A stretch of 24,287 nucleotides of DNA, taken from assembly GCA_000697335.1 (NCBI GenBank), contig JNEM01009534.1, positions 1 through 24,287 on the forward strand, read 5' to 3'. The DNA is from Conidiobolus incongruus B7586 (lineage: Eukaryota; Entomophthoromycota; Entomophthoromycetes; Entomophthorales; Conidiobolaceae). The number at the start of each line of letters is the position of its first letter. Positions within the stretch are counted from its first letter, which is position 1. Shown piece by piece: positions 1 to 9,177 of this stretch. Both the position numbers and the translations under genes were made by a program. Below the pieces are notes generated by a model. It was not told the origin of the DNA, made no database searches, and saw nothing but the letters and a program-made list of their open reading frames with translations.

Positions 1-114
1 TTATATTATATTATATTGAATAAAAATTATTAAACTAAAGGTTTTAATTAATATTATTTATGATATTAATATTAAATTTATATTTTCATTTTTTTGAAAT
101 ATATTTTATATATA

Positions 115-320
115 TACTAGCTTGCAAAAATGAGTCATAAAATAAAAATCACTTATATATTTACCTATAACTTAAACAATTCTTAACTAAATTAATTTAA
201 ATTAAAGTATATAATTAAGGTATATTACCTGATTATAATAGGTTATATTTAATTATATTTAATATATTATTGGTTAATATATCAAATCTTATATTTTAAA
301 TATGGTGAGTCATAAATTTA
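115..320 (+). repeat. Left terminal inverted repeat with two direct repeats
   Basis: This pairs with 1489-1694. The outer direct repeat spans about 126-143 and the inner one about 304-320; these are the expected transposase-binding sites. Both contain TGAGTCA, which is also the consensus site of AP-1/Gcn4-class bZIP factors. The first 11 bases differ from the right end by six transitions, and the middle of the repeat has drifted. Confidence 0.85.
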
Positions 321-460
321 CAGGTTTAGGAGTTAAAGGGGTATATAAAACAAAAATTATTTAAATCTTTTTTTCTTTTATTAAATTATATATATTTATA
401 TTAATATTATTATTGTAAATTATTATTTTAAATAATAATATTATTAAAATACCTAAATCC

Positions 461-1464
461 CTCTTTAAAAAGATTCACTTATATATTAATCAACTCTATA
501 GTAAAGATAAATCAACTTATGAGATTACTGGAATTACTAGTGCTAGTTAGTTTACTATAGCTAGGGTTGTTAAAAATTATGGTAAGGATATATTTAAACT
601 TAAACTTAAGCATGCTAGGATTATAGATAAATATGATGAAAGGTATATTTATAGGTTGGTTAGTACAGGTAAGTGTAATACTATTATAGAAGTACAAAAA
701 GAATTACAAAACTATACAGGAATATTAGTTAGTACTGATACTATTATATATATTTTATATAATAATAGATACCACTTGCATTTTAAGAAAAAACACCCCC
801 AACTAAAAAAGTCCTATTATAAAGCTAGGTAAGAGTTTGAATGTCACCACTAAAGCTGAATTAAAACTGATTAGAGTAAGGTTATTTAATCTGATGAAAC
901 AAAAATATACTTTAGTAGATTTAATAGAAAAGCTAGATGTTTCAGAAAAGACAAAGAACTACTTTGTGACCATTATGTTATTTTAACCCAAAAATATAAT
1001 AGTGGGTCAATTATAGTTTAAAGATATATGTTATCTTTTGGTGTAAGGTATCTTTGTAAAGTTGATGGGGGAATTAATATTGAGATATACTAAAATATTC
1101 TAAACAATGAATTAAAAAAAACTATTGAATAGTATAGGTTAAATAAATCAGATGTTATTTTCCAACAAGATAATACCCTTTGGTATATTGTTATTTCTAC
1201 TACCAAATGGTTTAAAAATAATAAAATAATAGTTATAAAGTAGCCTCTTCAATCCTTTAATTTTAATCCAATTAAATACCTTTGGGATCAGTTAAAAAAA
1301 CAGTTAAAGCTTTCCCATCAATAAAAAATTTAAATGAGCTTTAAGAATATATTCAAGAAGCTTAGAACAAAATTAATCCTTCTTAATATAAAAAGTTAGT
1401 TGACTCTATACCCTATAAACTTAAGGAAGTTAGGAAAGCAAAAGGTGGATATACTAAGTTTTAA
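461..1464 (+). pseudogene. Tc1-like transposase relic
   Basis: Reading the plus strand from about 461 gives a recognisable Tc1-type transposase of near-normal length (about 335 codons). The N-terminal part has the helix-turn-helix pattern (EITGITSAS then FTIARVVKNYG) and the second DNA-binding region (RYIYRLVSTGK, EVQKELQNYTG, KKKHPQLKKS). The catalytic core shows SDETK with the first Asp at 893-895, FQQDN with the second Asp at 1169-1171, and NPIKYLWDQLK, where the third acidic residue should be Glu but is Lys (1274-1276). The second and third positions are 34 residues apart, as in DD34E elements. Thirteen in-frame stops (548, 830, 851, 857, 872, 887, 1019, 1091, 1130, 1241, 1342, 1363, 1384) stand where the family usually has Gln or Trp, and one frameshift lies in the A-rich stretch near 1290-1310. 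It ends in KGGYTKF and TAA, a usual family terminus. The start codon is not clear. Confidence 0.9.
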
Positions 1465-1488
1465 TTTTCTTTCTATAACTAAAACACA

Positions 1489-1694
1489 CAAATTTATGAC
1501 TCATCTTAGGTAAAATTTAAACTTTAATATATCAACTAAAATTTAATATAATTTGATCAAATATACTTAATTATAAATAAATAATATAAGTTTATTATAT
1601 ATTTTAATTTAAATTAATTTGATTAAGAATTAACAGAGTTATTGATAATAATATATATAATCATAATTTTATGACTCATTTTTATGGGCCAGTG
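1489..1694 (-). repeat. Right terminal inverted repeat with two direct repeats
   Basis: Complement of the left repeat. The outer motif TTATGACTCA lies at 1669-1678 and the inner one at 1494-1503, at the same distances from the element end as on the left. The outermost sequence, read inward, is CACTGGCCCAT. It is followed directly by the TA target duplication. Confidence 0.85.
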
Positions 1695-1696
1695 TA

Positions 1697-3151
1697 TATT
1701 AATCTTTTAATTTTTTCAAAAAATATATATATAATATAATAATTATTTAATTATTAAGTAAATTATTAGAAAAATATTATTTAATCAATTAAAATCAAAA
1801 AAAAACTATTAAATTATTAAGATACTAGTTATTTAAATTCTTATATATATTTTTATATAGTTTAGTTAATTATAAATTATATAGTTAATTTATATATTTA
1901 TAACTAAATTAATTATATAAATGATATTAAATTATCTAATAAATGAGGTCTTTTTTTTCTCAATTTTTATTATTCTCTATCCTCCTTAATATTTTTTAAG
2001 ATCAAAACTATATTCTATCAATATTATGACAATATTGGCATTACGTAATATAAATGCTAATATATCAATAACTTATCTGTATTCAAAGCTTAATTAGACT
2101 TTGTTTATATCTTCATACTATATTATCATATTCCATACCATATTACTTTATACTAAGTCTTCTTTTATATTATATTGGTTTAACTATTATTACACTTATA
2201 CAAATTAATAAATTATTTTTATATGAGTATTATTCAAAGAAAATTATTTTATAACATTGATATCAAAAACCAAACACTTGAATAACTGCTAAATTATAAC
2301 CAAAGCTTAGCTAGATTAAATTAATTAATGGAAATTTGAATTATTAATAAAAAAATATAAAAGAAAAAAAATAATTTAAATAAATATATGTCAATATTAT
2401 TAAAGATATAAATATTTTAATATAATTTTGAATAACAAAATCCAAATAATAAAATATACTATAATACCTTTTATTTCTTTTGTATTTTATAATTCCATAT
2501 TTTCAAATAAAAACAAGGTAAATTTACATAATTACTTGATATAATTATTCTTGAAATTTTGAACAGAATCGCAGTCAATATAAAAATACAATTATTATGC
2601 TAATTGAAAATGAAAATTAAGGATATTATTGCATTAAATTTTGATATTATAAATTCAATAAAAGTATTTAGAAACTAATATAATTTAATATGCTAATTAC
2701 AAAAAATTTATATAAATTTCCTAATTATCAATTATTGATAAATATATTTACCACTATTATAATAATTAAATTAGATGTATGCTTCAGTGGTATTATAATA
2801 TTAATATTCAAATATTAATTATAATTATTGTTTCAAATTCGATTATGCCATTTTTTCTACTTATGGTTAATTTTGGTTGCTTGATTTAGCATCTAATAAT
2901 TAATCCAATGTACAGGTATAATTAATAAAAATGATAGCAAAGGATTGGTTTAATATTATAATGTACAAAATTTGTAGAAATATTTGATCCTTTTTAATTA
3001 ACTTAGGCGTCTCTTTATAAATGTATCGTTTTTATGCAGTGACTTAACTTTGCTGATCAGTATTATAATAATTGAAGTTAGGCATTAATTAAATTGTAAG
3101 CCGTTAATTGATAATATTATTTATGGTTAAAAATCTGAAATATAATGATAA
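1697..3151. other. AT-rich intergenic spacer, no gene seen
   Basis: No frame of convincing amino-acid composition was found on either strand, and no tRNA-like fold. The last 300 bp are presumably the upstream region of subtilisin 1; they include a less AT-rich patch around 2990-3060 (GGCGT, ATGCA) that could hold activator sites, but nothing here is diagnostic. Confidence 0.5.
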
Positions 3152-3159
3152 TATATAAA
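3152..3159 (+). promoter_or_regulatory. TATA box of subtilisin 1
   Basis: TATATAAA begins 54 bp before the ATG at 3206, the same distance as at subtilisin 2 (54) and close to subtilisin 3 (59). In such AT-rich DNA a single match means little; the repeated spacing is the support. Confidence 0.6.
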
Positions 3160-3205
3160 TTGTAGATATGTGTAAATTAATGAATAATTCTGATTTGTAA
3201 AAAAA

Positions 3206-4363
3206 ATGCAATTGAGTTATTTTTATAGTGTTGTTTCCATCTTCTTTGCTTTGGGTTACGATGGTACCATCGTTCGCGATCGTTACATCATTACAATGAA
3301 GCAATCTGATAGACATGATTACCGTTCTCAAATATCCAACTTTGACCGAATGATCAGATCGAGTAGTCCAAACAATCGAATCAACCACCACTACCAGAAA
3401 GCTTTGTATGGTTTCTCCGCTAAATTAGATGCTGCCACTGTTGAACGAATCAAAGAGCTACCTGATGTCGCTAAAGTCAGTCCAGTAAGAATGATGAAAT
3501 TGGCAGCAATACAAAATAATGCAACTTGGGGAATTTCTCGTCTATCTACACGGAGTAAACTTGGAAACTCCCCTTACACTTTTCGTTATAAAGAAAATGG
3601 TGGCGAAGGAGTGGACGTCTATCTTCTTGACACTGGTGTGAATCTTCAACACGAAGAATTCGAAGGTCGAGCAGTATGGGGAGCTACGATTATAAAAAAT
3701 GCAACTGATACTGATATTGATGGTCATGGAACTCATTGTGCTGGGACTATAGCTGGAAAGACTTATGGGGTAGCGAAAAAAGCGAAGATTATTGCCGTTA
3801 AAGTACTGGATAATGGTTATGGACCAGATGAGGACTGTCTTGCTGGGATTGAATGGGTATTAAATAATGCAGATCTCTCCAAGAAAAATATCATGTCAAT
3901 GAGTTTGGGTTTGGATTATCCAGATTCAGAAACATCTCATGAAGTAATTGAAGCTATAGACAAAGCATATGGTATGGGAATACTCTCAGTGGTAGCTGCA
4001 GGAAATGATTCTAAAGATGCATGCACAGCCTCTCCTGCGAAAGCCAAGAATGCCATTACAGTTGGTGCCACAACTATTCAAGATGAATTAAGTTGGTTTT
4101 CAAATTATGGTGCTTGTGTCGACATCTTAGCACCCGGATCCAGTATAACCTCAGCTTGGATCGGCAATACAACTGCAATCAAAACCATCTCGGGCACCTC
4201 TATGGCTACTCCTCATGTTGCTGGATTAACTGCTGTTCTTCTCAGTTCTGGTATTGCCCCACATGATGTTCCAGGCAGATTAACCAAGACTGCAACTAAG
4301 GATGCTATTACAAAAGTTCCTCCTAATACACCTAATCTTTTGGCTTATTACCCAATATATTAA
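3206..4363 (+). CDS. Secreted subtilisin-like serine protease 1 (proteinase K type, S8A)
   Basis: An extracellular endopeptidase of 385 residues in one exon. Residues 1-17 are a hydrophobic signal peptide, about 25-100 an I9 propeptide chaperone, and about 101-385 the mature enzyme, starting near the A-Q-N-N-A-T-W-G segment where proteinase K also matures (about 285 residues against 279). The catalytic set is complete: Asp142 (DTGVN), His174 (HGTHCAG), oxyanion Asn267 (AAGND) and Ser332 (GTSMATPH). Cys273 and Cys304 fit the second disulfide of aqualysin-type enzymes; Cys211, absent from the two paralogs, looks unpaired. Asn105 and Asn165 are N-glycosylation sequons shared by all three. It differs from its neighbours in the signal sequence and in the pocket loop at 201-211. 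AATAAA follows 17 bp after the stop. Likely roles are nutrition or attack on host cuticle, inferred from the family. Confidence 0.95.
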   Translation: MQLSYFYSVVSIFFALGYDGTIVRDRYIITMKQSDRHDYRSQISNFDRMIRSSSPNNRINHHYQKALYGFSAKLDAATVERIKELPDVAKVSPVRMMKLAAIQNNATWGISRLSTRSKLGNSPYTFRYKENGGEGVDVYLLDTGVNLQHEEFEGRAVWGATIIKNATDTDIDGHGTHCAGTIAGKTYGVAKKAKIIAVKVLDNGYGPDEDCLAGIEWVLNNADLSKKNIMSMSLGLDYPDSETSHEVIEAIDKAYGMGILSVVAAGNDSKDACTASPAKAKNAITVGATTIQDELSWFSNYGACVDILAPGSSITSAWIGNTTAIKTISGTSMATPHVAGLTAVLLSSGIAPHDVPGRLTKTATKDAITKVPPNTPNLLAYYPIY

Positions 4364-5963
4364 TCAATCTGATGAAAATAATAAATTTTTAGATCATATT
4401 AATTGATCTTTCAAAATTTATAGAATTTGAAAAATATAGTGAAAAAACTAACTAATGGTAATATATTACTGTAATTATAAATTTAGATATTTCAAAATTC
4501 TCATAATATCATCTCATTTTGGTATTAAATGATTTTATTGTGCAATTTTATTATATTGAATTTTAAGCTTATTTGATACAAGTATAGGGTTTCAATAATA
4601 ATATAAATAATACTAATTCAAATTCATAATCAATACACTTGTAGCATTTTAAATGTTGGTAGTAACATTTTTATAATAATGGGTCGTTAAATATAAAATT
4701 ATTATGTACTATAATATTAATTACATCAAATTAAGTCTGTTTAACCTAACTTTTGCAGGAAAATTTGTAATCATCTTTGGCTTAATTAAAATAGACTTGA
4801 ATAACTAATCAAATTAGCAATGAAAATAGTTTGCCAGAAATATTTGAGTATATCAATTAAAATATATTAAAATTATAGAATATTCGTTTGCTTCCAGTAA
4901 TTACAATTTAACGAGACTATTGAAATTAAAACTTAGAAATAGATATTTATAGCTACATAAATGAAAATTTCAGTTAATAATATTACCAACAAAATTGAAA
5001 TGAAGACGTATGTGAATATTTGGAATGGGTGAGCCATAAAATGATAACCGAGGATCATACACTATAATCAAAATGATAAAAAATAATTTTGAACATGTTT
5101 CAAATAAGTTTATTGTGCTTGGGAATTGAATAAGTGATTAGTAAGCTAACAGTCTAATTCGGCATATAATTTGACAAGATGACTATTCCCAATCTGAGTA
5201 TAATAATTAATCGAAGTAATATAACCTTATATACGCTTTTAATATTAAATATTGTATTATTTGGATTTTTTTGTTTTTCATATCTTAATTTCTTTATTAA
5301 ATTTTTCCAAAAATAATTTCAACAAGAAATTATTATGATTATTGCATACAAAATATAAAAATTAAATTAAGGACTTTATGGTTATTGGAAATTTAATTAA
5401 CCAAATTAACGAAGCTATTTTATTCAAGGCTCGAAATTGAATATTCAGAACCATTATTGATTTTGTGAACTTAATAGGACCCTATGATTTATATTCAAGT
5501 TATCATATGATATTAACAATAATCATATGATGAAGTTAATTTAGAATCGCTTATAAAATCATATAAAATTATATAATTTATTTCAGAGGATGTTAAGAAA
5601 GTTTATTATTTATGAATAGACCGATTAGAGTATAATATTTTGGTACTCAATGTAATAAAGAGAAAATAACATAATAGCTTTTTCAAGAAAGACAACAGGA
5701 AAACAATCGCCTTTTTAACTAATTATATAATTAATTTGGAAAGCCTCATAAGGCAAATACATCTGCAATAGTATATTAAAACTTTAATAAGAACGGATGA
5801 GTATTTTTATAAAAAAATATTTTAAAAATAGTTTAAAATATCGTTAAATTAAATGGATTAGGTCTAAAAATGATTGTCAAATCAGAAGATTAGATAACAT
5901 AAATTAATTTTTTAATTAATGCTTTCCATTATATGCATATCAATGGATAAGTTGATTGGAAAG
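4364..5963. other. Intergenic spacer between subtilisins 1 and 2
   Basis: About 1.6 kb of AT-rich DNA. No gene is supported. Sites worth noting are the twin palindromes at 5502-5531, a GCCT-CATA-AGGC inverted repeat at 5743-5754 and the palindrome ATATGCATAT at 5931-5940 just before the TATA box of subtilisin 2. Confidence 0.5.
5502..5531. promoter_or_regulatory. Twin 10-bp palindromes, possible factor-binding sites
   Basis: ATCATATGAT occurs at 5502-5511 and again at 5522-5531. Each copy is a perfect palindrome, and their starts are 20 bp apart, close to two helical turns. They lie about 490-515 bp upstream of subtilisin 2. They could bind a dimeric regulator, but AT-rich palindromes arise easily by chance here. 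Confidence 0.25.
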
Positions 5964-5971
5964 TATATAAA
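5964..5971 (+). promoter_or_regulatory. TATA box of subtilisin 2
   Basis: TATATAAA begins 54 bp before the ATG at 6018. It lies downstream of an earlier in-frame ATG at 5919, which argues that the earlier ATG is not used. Confidence 0.65.
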
Positions 5972-6017
5972 GCCGATTATATTCATTACAAAAGAAATAG
6001 CATCAAAAAATATCAAA

Positions 6018-7175
6018 ATGAAGTTGAATATTTTAGCAATTCTAGCCATCTCTTTCGTAGCAAGCAAAGAGGAAAATATTGTGAAAGATCGCTATATTAT
6101 CACTTTGAAACAAACTGAAAGACGCAGTTTCCAATCTCAATTAGCCCAGGTTGAGCAAGTGATCACTATGGCCAGAAGTGCTGACAATAAGGTAAATTAT
6201 CACTATGAAAAGTCTTTGTTCGGCTTCTCTGCCAAAATGGATCCTGACACTTTAGAGCGTGTCAAGAAATTACCTAATGTCGCTAGAGTGAGTCCCGTTA
6301 GAATGATGAGTTTGGCTGCTGATCAACCCAATGCAACTTGGGGTATTTCTCGTCTTTCCACTCGTAATAAATTAGGAAGTGCACCTTATACTTTCCACTA
6401 TAGGGAAAATGGCGGTGAAGGTGTGAACGTTTATGTTGTCGACACTGGTATTAATTTACAGCACCAAGAATTTGAAGGTCGTGCTTCATGGGGCGTCACA
6501 ATCCCCAAAAACGCCACTGATACAGATGTTAACGGTCACGGAACTCATTGTGCTGGTACTATTGGAGGAAAGACATACGGTGTAGCTAAGAAAGCCAAAA
6601 TAATTGCTGTTAAAGTATACCATGGAAACACTGGTCCTGATGAAGACGTGCTTGCTGGAATAGAGTGGGTTTTAAACAATGCAGATCTCTCCAAGAAAAA
6701 TGTCATGTCAATGAGTTTGAAGACAGATTATCCAGATTCACAAACCTCCCAAGAAGTTGTCGATGCAGTGAATAAAGCTGTTGATCTCGGAATTGTTACT
6801 GTGGTTGCCGCTGGTAATGATGCCGAAGATGCTTGCCAATATTCTCCTGCCAGAGCTGACAAAGTTGTTACCGTTGGTGCTACTACCATTAAGGATGCTT
6901 TGAGTTCTTTTTCAAATTTTGGTAAATGTGTAGATATTTTAGCCCCTGGATCTAGCATTACTTCAGCTTGGAAAGGTAGCTCAACTGCAGTTAACACAAT
7001 TTCCGGTACCTCAATGGCTACCCCTCATATTGCTGGATTGTCTGCCGTTCTTCTTAGCTCTGGCGTTGCTGCAAAGGATGTCAAGAATAGTTTAATTAAT
7101 TCTGCGACCAAAAATGCTATTTCAGGCCTTCCCAAAGATACTGTTAATCTATTGGGATACTATTCTCTTAATTAA
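6018..7175 (+). CDS. Secreted subtilisin-like serine protease 2 (proteinase K type, S8A)
   Basis: A 385-residue secreted protease that aligns with the other two without a single gap. The frame is open back to 5919, but the start at 6018 is chosen because it gives a clean signal peptide (MKLNILAILAISFVAS, 1-16), has A at -3, equals the length of the paralogs and follows the TATA box. The I9 propeptide covers about 22-100 and the mature enzyme starts near residue 101. Catalytic residues are Asp142, His174, Asn267 and Ser332. Cys273 and Cys304 are a likely disulfide; Asn105 and Asn165 are sequons. The S1/S4 wall is unusual: where the family has Ser-Leu-Gly this protein has Ser-Leu-Lys (Lys235), so specificity may be altered. 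Asp306, matching the Ca1 ligand Asp200 of proteinase K, is kept. It is nearer to protein 3 than to protein 1 in signal and pocket loop. Confidence 0.96.
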   Translation: MKLNILAILAISFVASKEENIVKDRYIITLKQTERRSFQSQLAQVEQVITMARSADNKVNYHYEKSLFGFSAKMDPDTLERVKKLPNVARVSPVRMMSLAADQPNATWGISRLSTRNKLGSAPYTFHYRENGGEGVNVYVVDTGINLQHQEFEGRASWGVTIPKNATDTDVNGHGTHCAGTIGGKTYGVAKKAKIIAVKVYHGNTGPDEDVLAGIEWVLNNADLSKKNVMSMSLKTDYPDSQTSQEVVDAVNKAVDLGIVTVVAAGNDAEDACQYSPARADKVVTVGATTIKDALSSFSNFGKCVDILAPGSSITSAWKGSSTAVNTISGTSMATPHIAGLSAVLLSSGVAAKDVKNSLINSATKNAISGLPKDTVNLLGYYSLN

Positions 7176-7783
7176 TAATTTTGGAAACTACTAAATAAAA
7201 ACTATCCTTATTTATTAACATTATTTTACCACCGAAATTTACAAAAATTGATATTTAAATAAACAAATATTTATAATATATCATCTAGAAAAATATATAT
7301 AACTATTTTTATTCAAAATACTTTTTTAATTGCATCCTTATCTTCTTAATAGAATGTTATTACAAATATTGAAAAAGTCATTTCGATCAGAATATTTAGG
7401 ATAAGTCATATAAATCACTCTGGATTTTAATTTAACTAATGATTTTAACAAAAAATTTAAATTCCAAACAAGTTGAAGTTCTATTTTTTGTAGAAAAGGG
7501 TACTGTATATTAATTAATTTAATCTAAAAAGTAATTTTACAAAACTACATAATAATTGAAATGGACTGGTATTTGTTAAGAGTATCCAGTATCAATAAAA
7601 ATTCAACCTCAATTTTTAATAGATATCTAATATATGTTTATATGAAAGCGAATTTATTGCATTATTGTAACTTCTATTAAAAACATAACATTTATATAAC
7701 AAACAAAAAGCTAATTATTTTTAAGAATTAGATTATTTTTATTTTATATAAATAATATAGAGTAGATAATCATATATGATTTA
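7176..7783. other. Intergenic DNA downstream of subtilisin 2
   Basis: AT-rich sequence with AATAAA shortly after the subtilisin 2 stop (about 7193-7198), a plausible poly(A) signal. A palindrome ATCATATATGAT lies at 7769-7780. No gene is seen. Confidence 0.45.
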
Positions 7784-8165
7784 TCAATACTTTAATTGAT
7801 GAGAAATAATCTTGTCAATGACTCTAGCAACTGCGACTACGACACTGAATCGAGAAGTCACATTGGAGAACATCCGTTTCCTGAACTCTAATATTAGATT
7901 ATCACGAGCGAACTAATAAACATATCTCTTTTATCTTCATTCCAAAAGTATCCAGTCTCTAAGTTTTTTTTCGTAACCCTCACAAAAGTGCTGAATCGTG
8001 AGGAGCGTGAGATATTTAGTTTACTCCAAGAGTCCGATTTACAGTAAGCCATTTTCGCCTCATTGGGTGAACCCCATTAATTTTCCTTAACTCTGTGGTA
8101 ACCTATTGTTTATCACTGGTGATTCCCCGTTTAAACTCTACAAGTCTATTTCTTCACACAATTAA
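7784..8165 (-). pseudogene. Possible decayed protein-coding relic, family unknown
   Basis: This stretch is clearly richer in G and C than its surroundings. On the minus strand one frame gives protein-like segments such as LTLLTIQHFCEGYEKKLRDW and, near the end, FSNVTSRFSVVVAVARVIDK, with a run of about 42 open codons before the final stop at 7784-7786. About nine in-frame stops interrupt the whole, roughly what chance would give at this composition, so the stop count neither supports nor excludes coding. The plus strand also has a 32-codon run, so the strand is uncertain. I do not recognise the family. It could instead be a regulatory or non-coding RNA segment of higher GC. Confidence 0.35.
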
Positions 8166-9022
8166 GGTCGTCATAATCATTAAAATATTTGTTGAAATTT
8201 TTAGTCACAATTTGCAAGTGCATGATGTTCTTATTCAATATTTTTCTTAGGCTTGTCAATTAGTTGAAATTGATAAGATTCTGATAATTCAAGAATAACT
8301 GATATCATAAAATAAAAATGAGTATAAATATCAATCATTATTATACACCAATTTGGAAATTCTATAAATTCTGTAAAAGCTTACCAAATAATAAAATTAA
8401 TATTCTATTTTTATATAATTTGATTGAAAAAAAATTCAAATTCAGTAATATGAAAAGGATAAAACTATTGACAAATATTTACAAAACGATATATACCCAA
8501 AATATATTAGTTAATGTTATATAAAGTATTCTCCGTCATAAAAAATATCTAATAACATGAATTTCTTAAATATTATATATTAATGTAAGGATAAAAATAA
8601 CTTCATTGACCATATCTTTTTTGGAATATACAATTTTAATTTCAATTTCAGAAATTCAAGCAAATTATAACTAAGAGCATCAATAAATGCAAAAAGTTGG
8701 AAGAGCATCATTGGATTTAGCTCTTTCAAATTACCCAAATTTAAATATAATTTCTATTAAATATGTAGGGATAGAACCATTATAATATTTTGAAGAATAG
8801 AGAGAAAACACCATTTTAAATAGAATATAAAATTGAAGAATTATATTGTGAATAATATTTATATTGATTACTGAAATATTAAATATATTAAATATATTTA
8901 ATAATTTAATTAATCTTCAAATAATTGGATATATAGATTAATTGGTTTAAATTGGACGGTTTCGAAATTATTGGTTGGCGTATGGATGCATATAAGATTT
9001 AAGTATTAATTCTGTTAGAATC
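8166..9022. other. Intergenic spacer upstream of subtilisin 3
   Basis: AT-rich DNA. A 68-codon open frame at 8318-8524 is dominated by Asn, Ile, Lys, Phe and Tyr, as chance frames are here, and is not called. ATGCATAT at 8986-8993 resembles the palindrome before subtilisin 2. Confidence 0.45.
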
Positions 9023-9047
9023 ATATTATGCAGAATTTGCATAATAT
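9023..9047. promoter_or_regulatory. 25-bp interrupted palindrome upstream of subtilisin 3
   Basis: Arms ATATTATGCA (9023-9032) and TGCATAATAT (9038-9047) are perfect 10-bp inverted repeats around a 5-bp spacer. The site is 131 bp before the ATG and 72 bp before the TATA box, a plausible place for a dimeric activator or repressor. The ATGCA core is shared with palindromic ATATGCATAT at 5931-5940 before subtilisin 2. Confidence 0.45.
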
Positions 9048-9118
9048 AAATAATGATATTGATACCGAAACAGACTCTATGAGATAAATTAATTAATTAT
9101 AATAATTTTATTAAAACT

Positions 9119-9126
9119 TATATAAG
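9119..9126 (+). promoter_or_regulatory. TATA box of subtilisin 3
   Basis: TATATAAG begins 59 bp before the ATG at 9178, close to the spacing at the two paralogs. Confidence 0.6.
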
Positions 9127-9177
9127 CTCAATTCAAAATAAAATAGCAGTTGACAATCTTGTTTAATTTGATTAATT

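Larger units (their letters stand above)
115..1694 (+). mobile_element. Tc1/mariner-type DNA transposon (DD34E), degenerate, full length
   Basis: A complete but dead cut-and-paste transposon of 1580 bp. It is flanked by TA on both sides (113-114 and 1695-1696), the target duplication of the Tc1/mariner superfamily. The ends are long inverted repeats of about 205 bp, each carrying an outer and an inner copy of TGAGTCATAA in the same orientation (131-140 and 306-315 on the left, 1669-1678 and 1494-1503, complement, on the right). The outer copies lie 16 bp and the inner copies 191 bp from their end on both sides, so this is an IR/DR arrangement. The terminal 11 bp differ between ends only by transitions. 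The internal transposase frame is heavily interrupted, so the copy cannot be autonomous. Family assignment rests on the TA duplication, the IR/DR ends and the transposase motifs. Confidence 0.92.

Noticed and set aside
461-1464. Reassigned stop codons (TAA/TAG read as Gln) to explain the interrupted transposase
   Set aside because: Stops also stand at Trp positions, a frameshift is present, and the intact genes here end in TAA at the expected C-terminus and use CAA/CAG for Gln.
2801-2825. AT-only inverted repeats upstream of subtilisin 1
   Set aside because: Palindromes of A and T alone are abundant in this DNA and carry no weight.
5030-5042. TGAGCCATAAAAT, one base from the outer direct repeat of the Tc1 element
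   Set aside because: Only 13 bp match and there is no second end or flanking TA structure; not enough to call a transposon remnant.
5119-5192. 74-nt stretch closed by an 8-bp stem (TTGGGAAT/ATTCCCAA), tRNA-like in length
   Set aside because: No convincing D, anticodon or T arms and no TTC-type T loop; probably a chance inverted repeat.
5919-6017. In-frame upstream ATG that would lengthen subtilisin 2 by 33 residues
   Set aside because: It lies upstream of the TATA box at 5964-5971, spoils the signal peptide and breaks the common 385-residue length; the ATG at 6018 is preferred.
8318-8524. 68-codon frame starting with ATG
   Set aside because: Low-complexity Asn/Ile/Lys/Tyr composition, no domain, no promoter box at the usual distance; likely chance.
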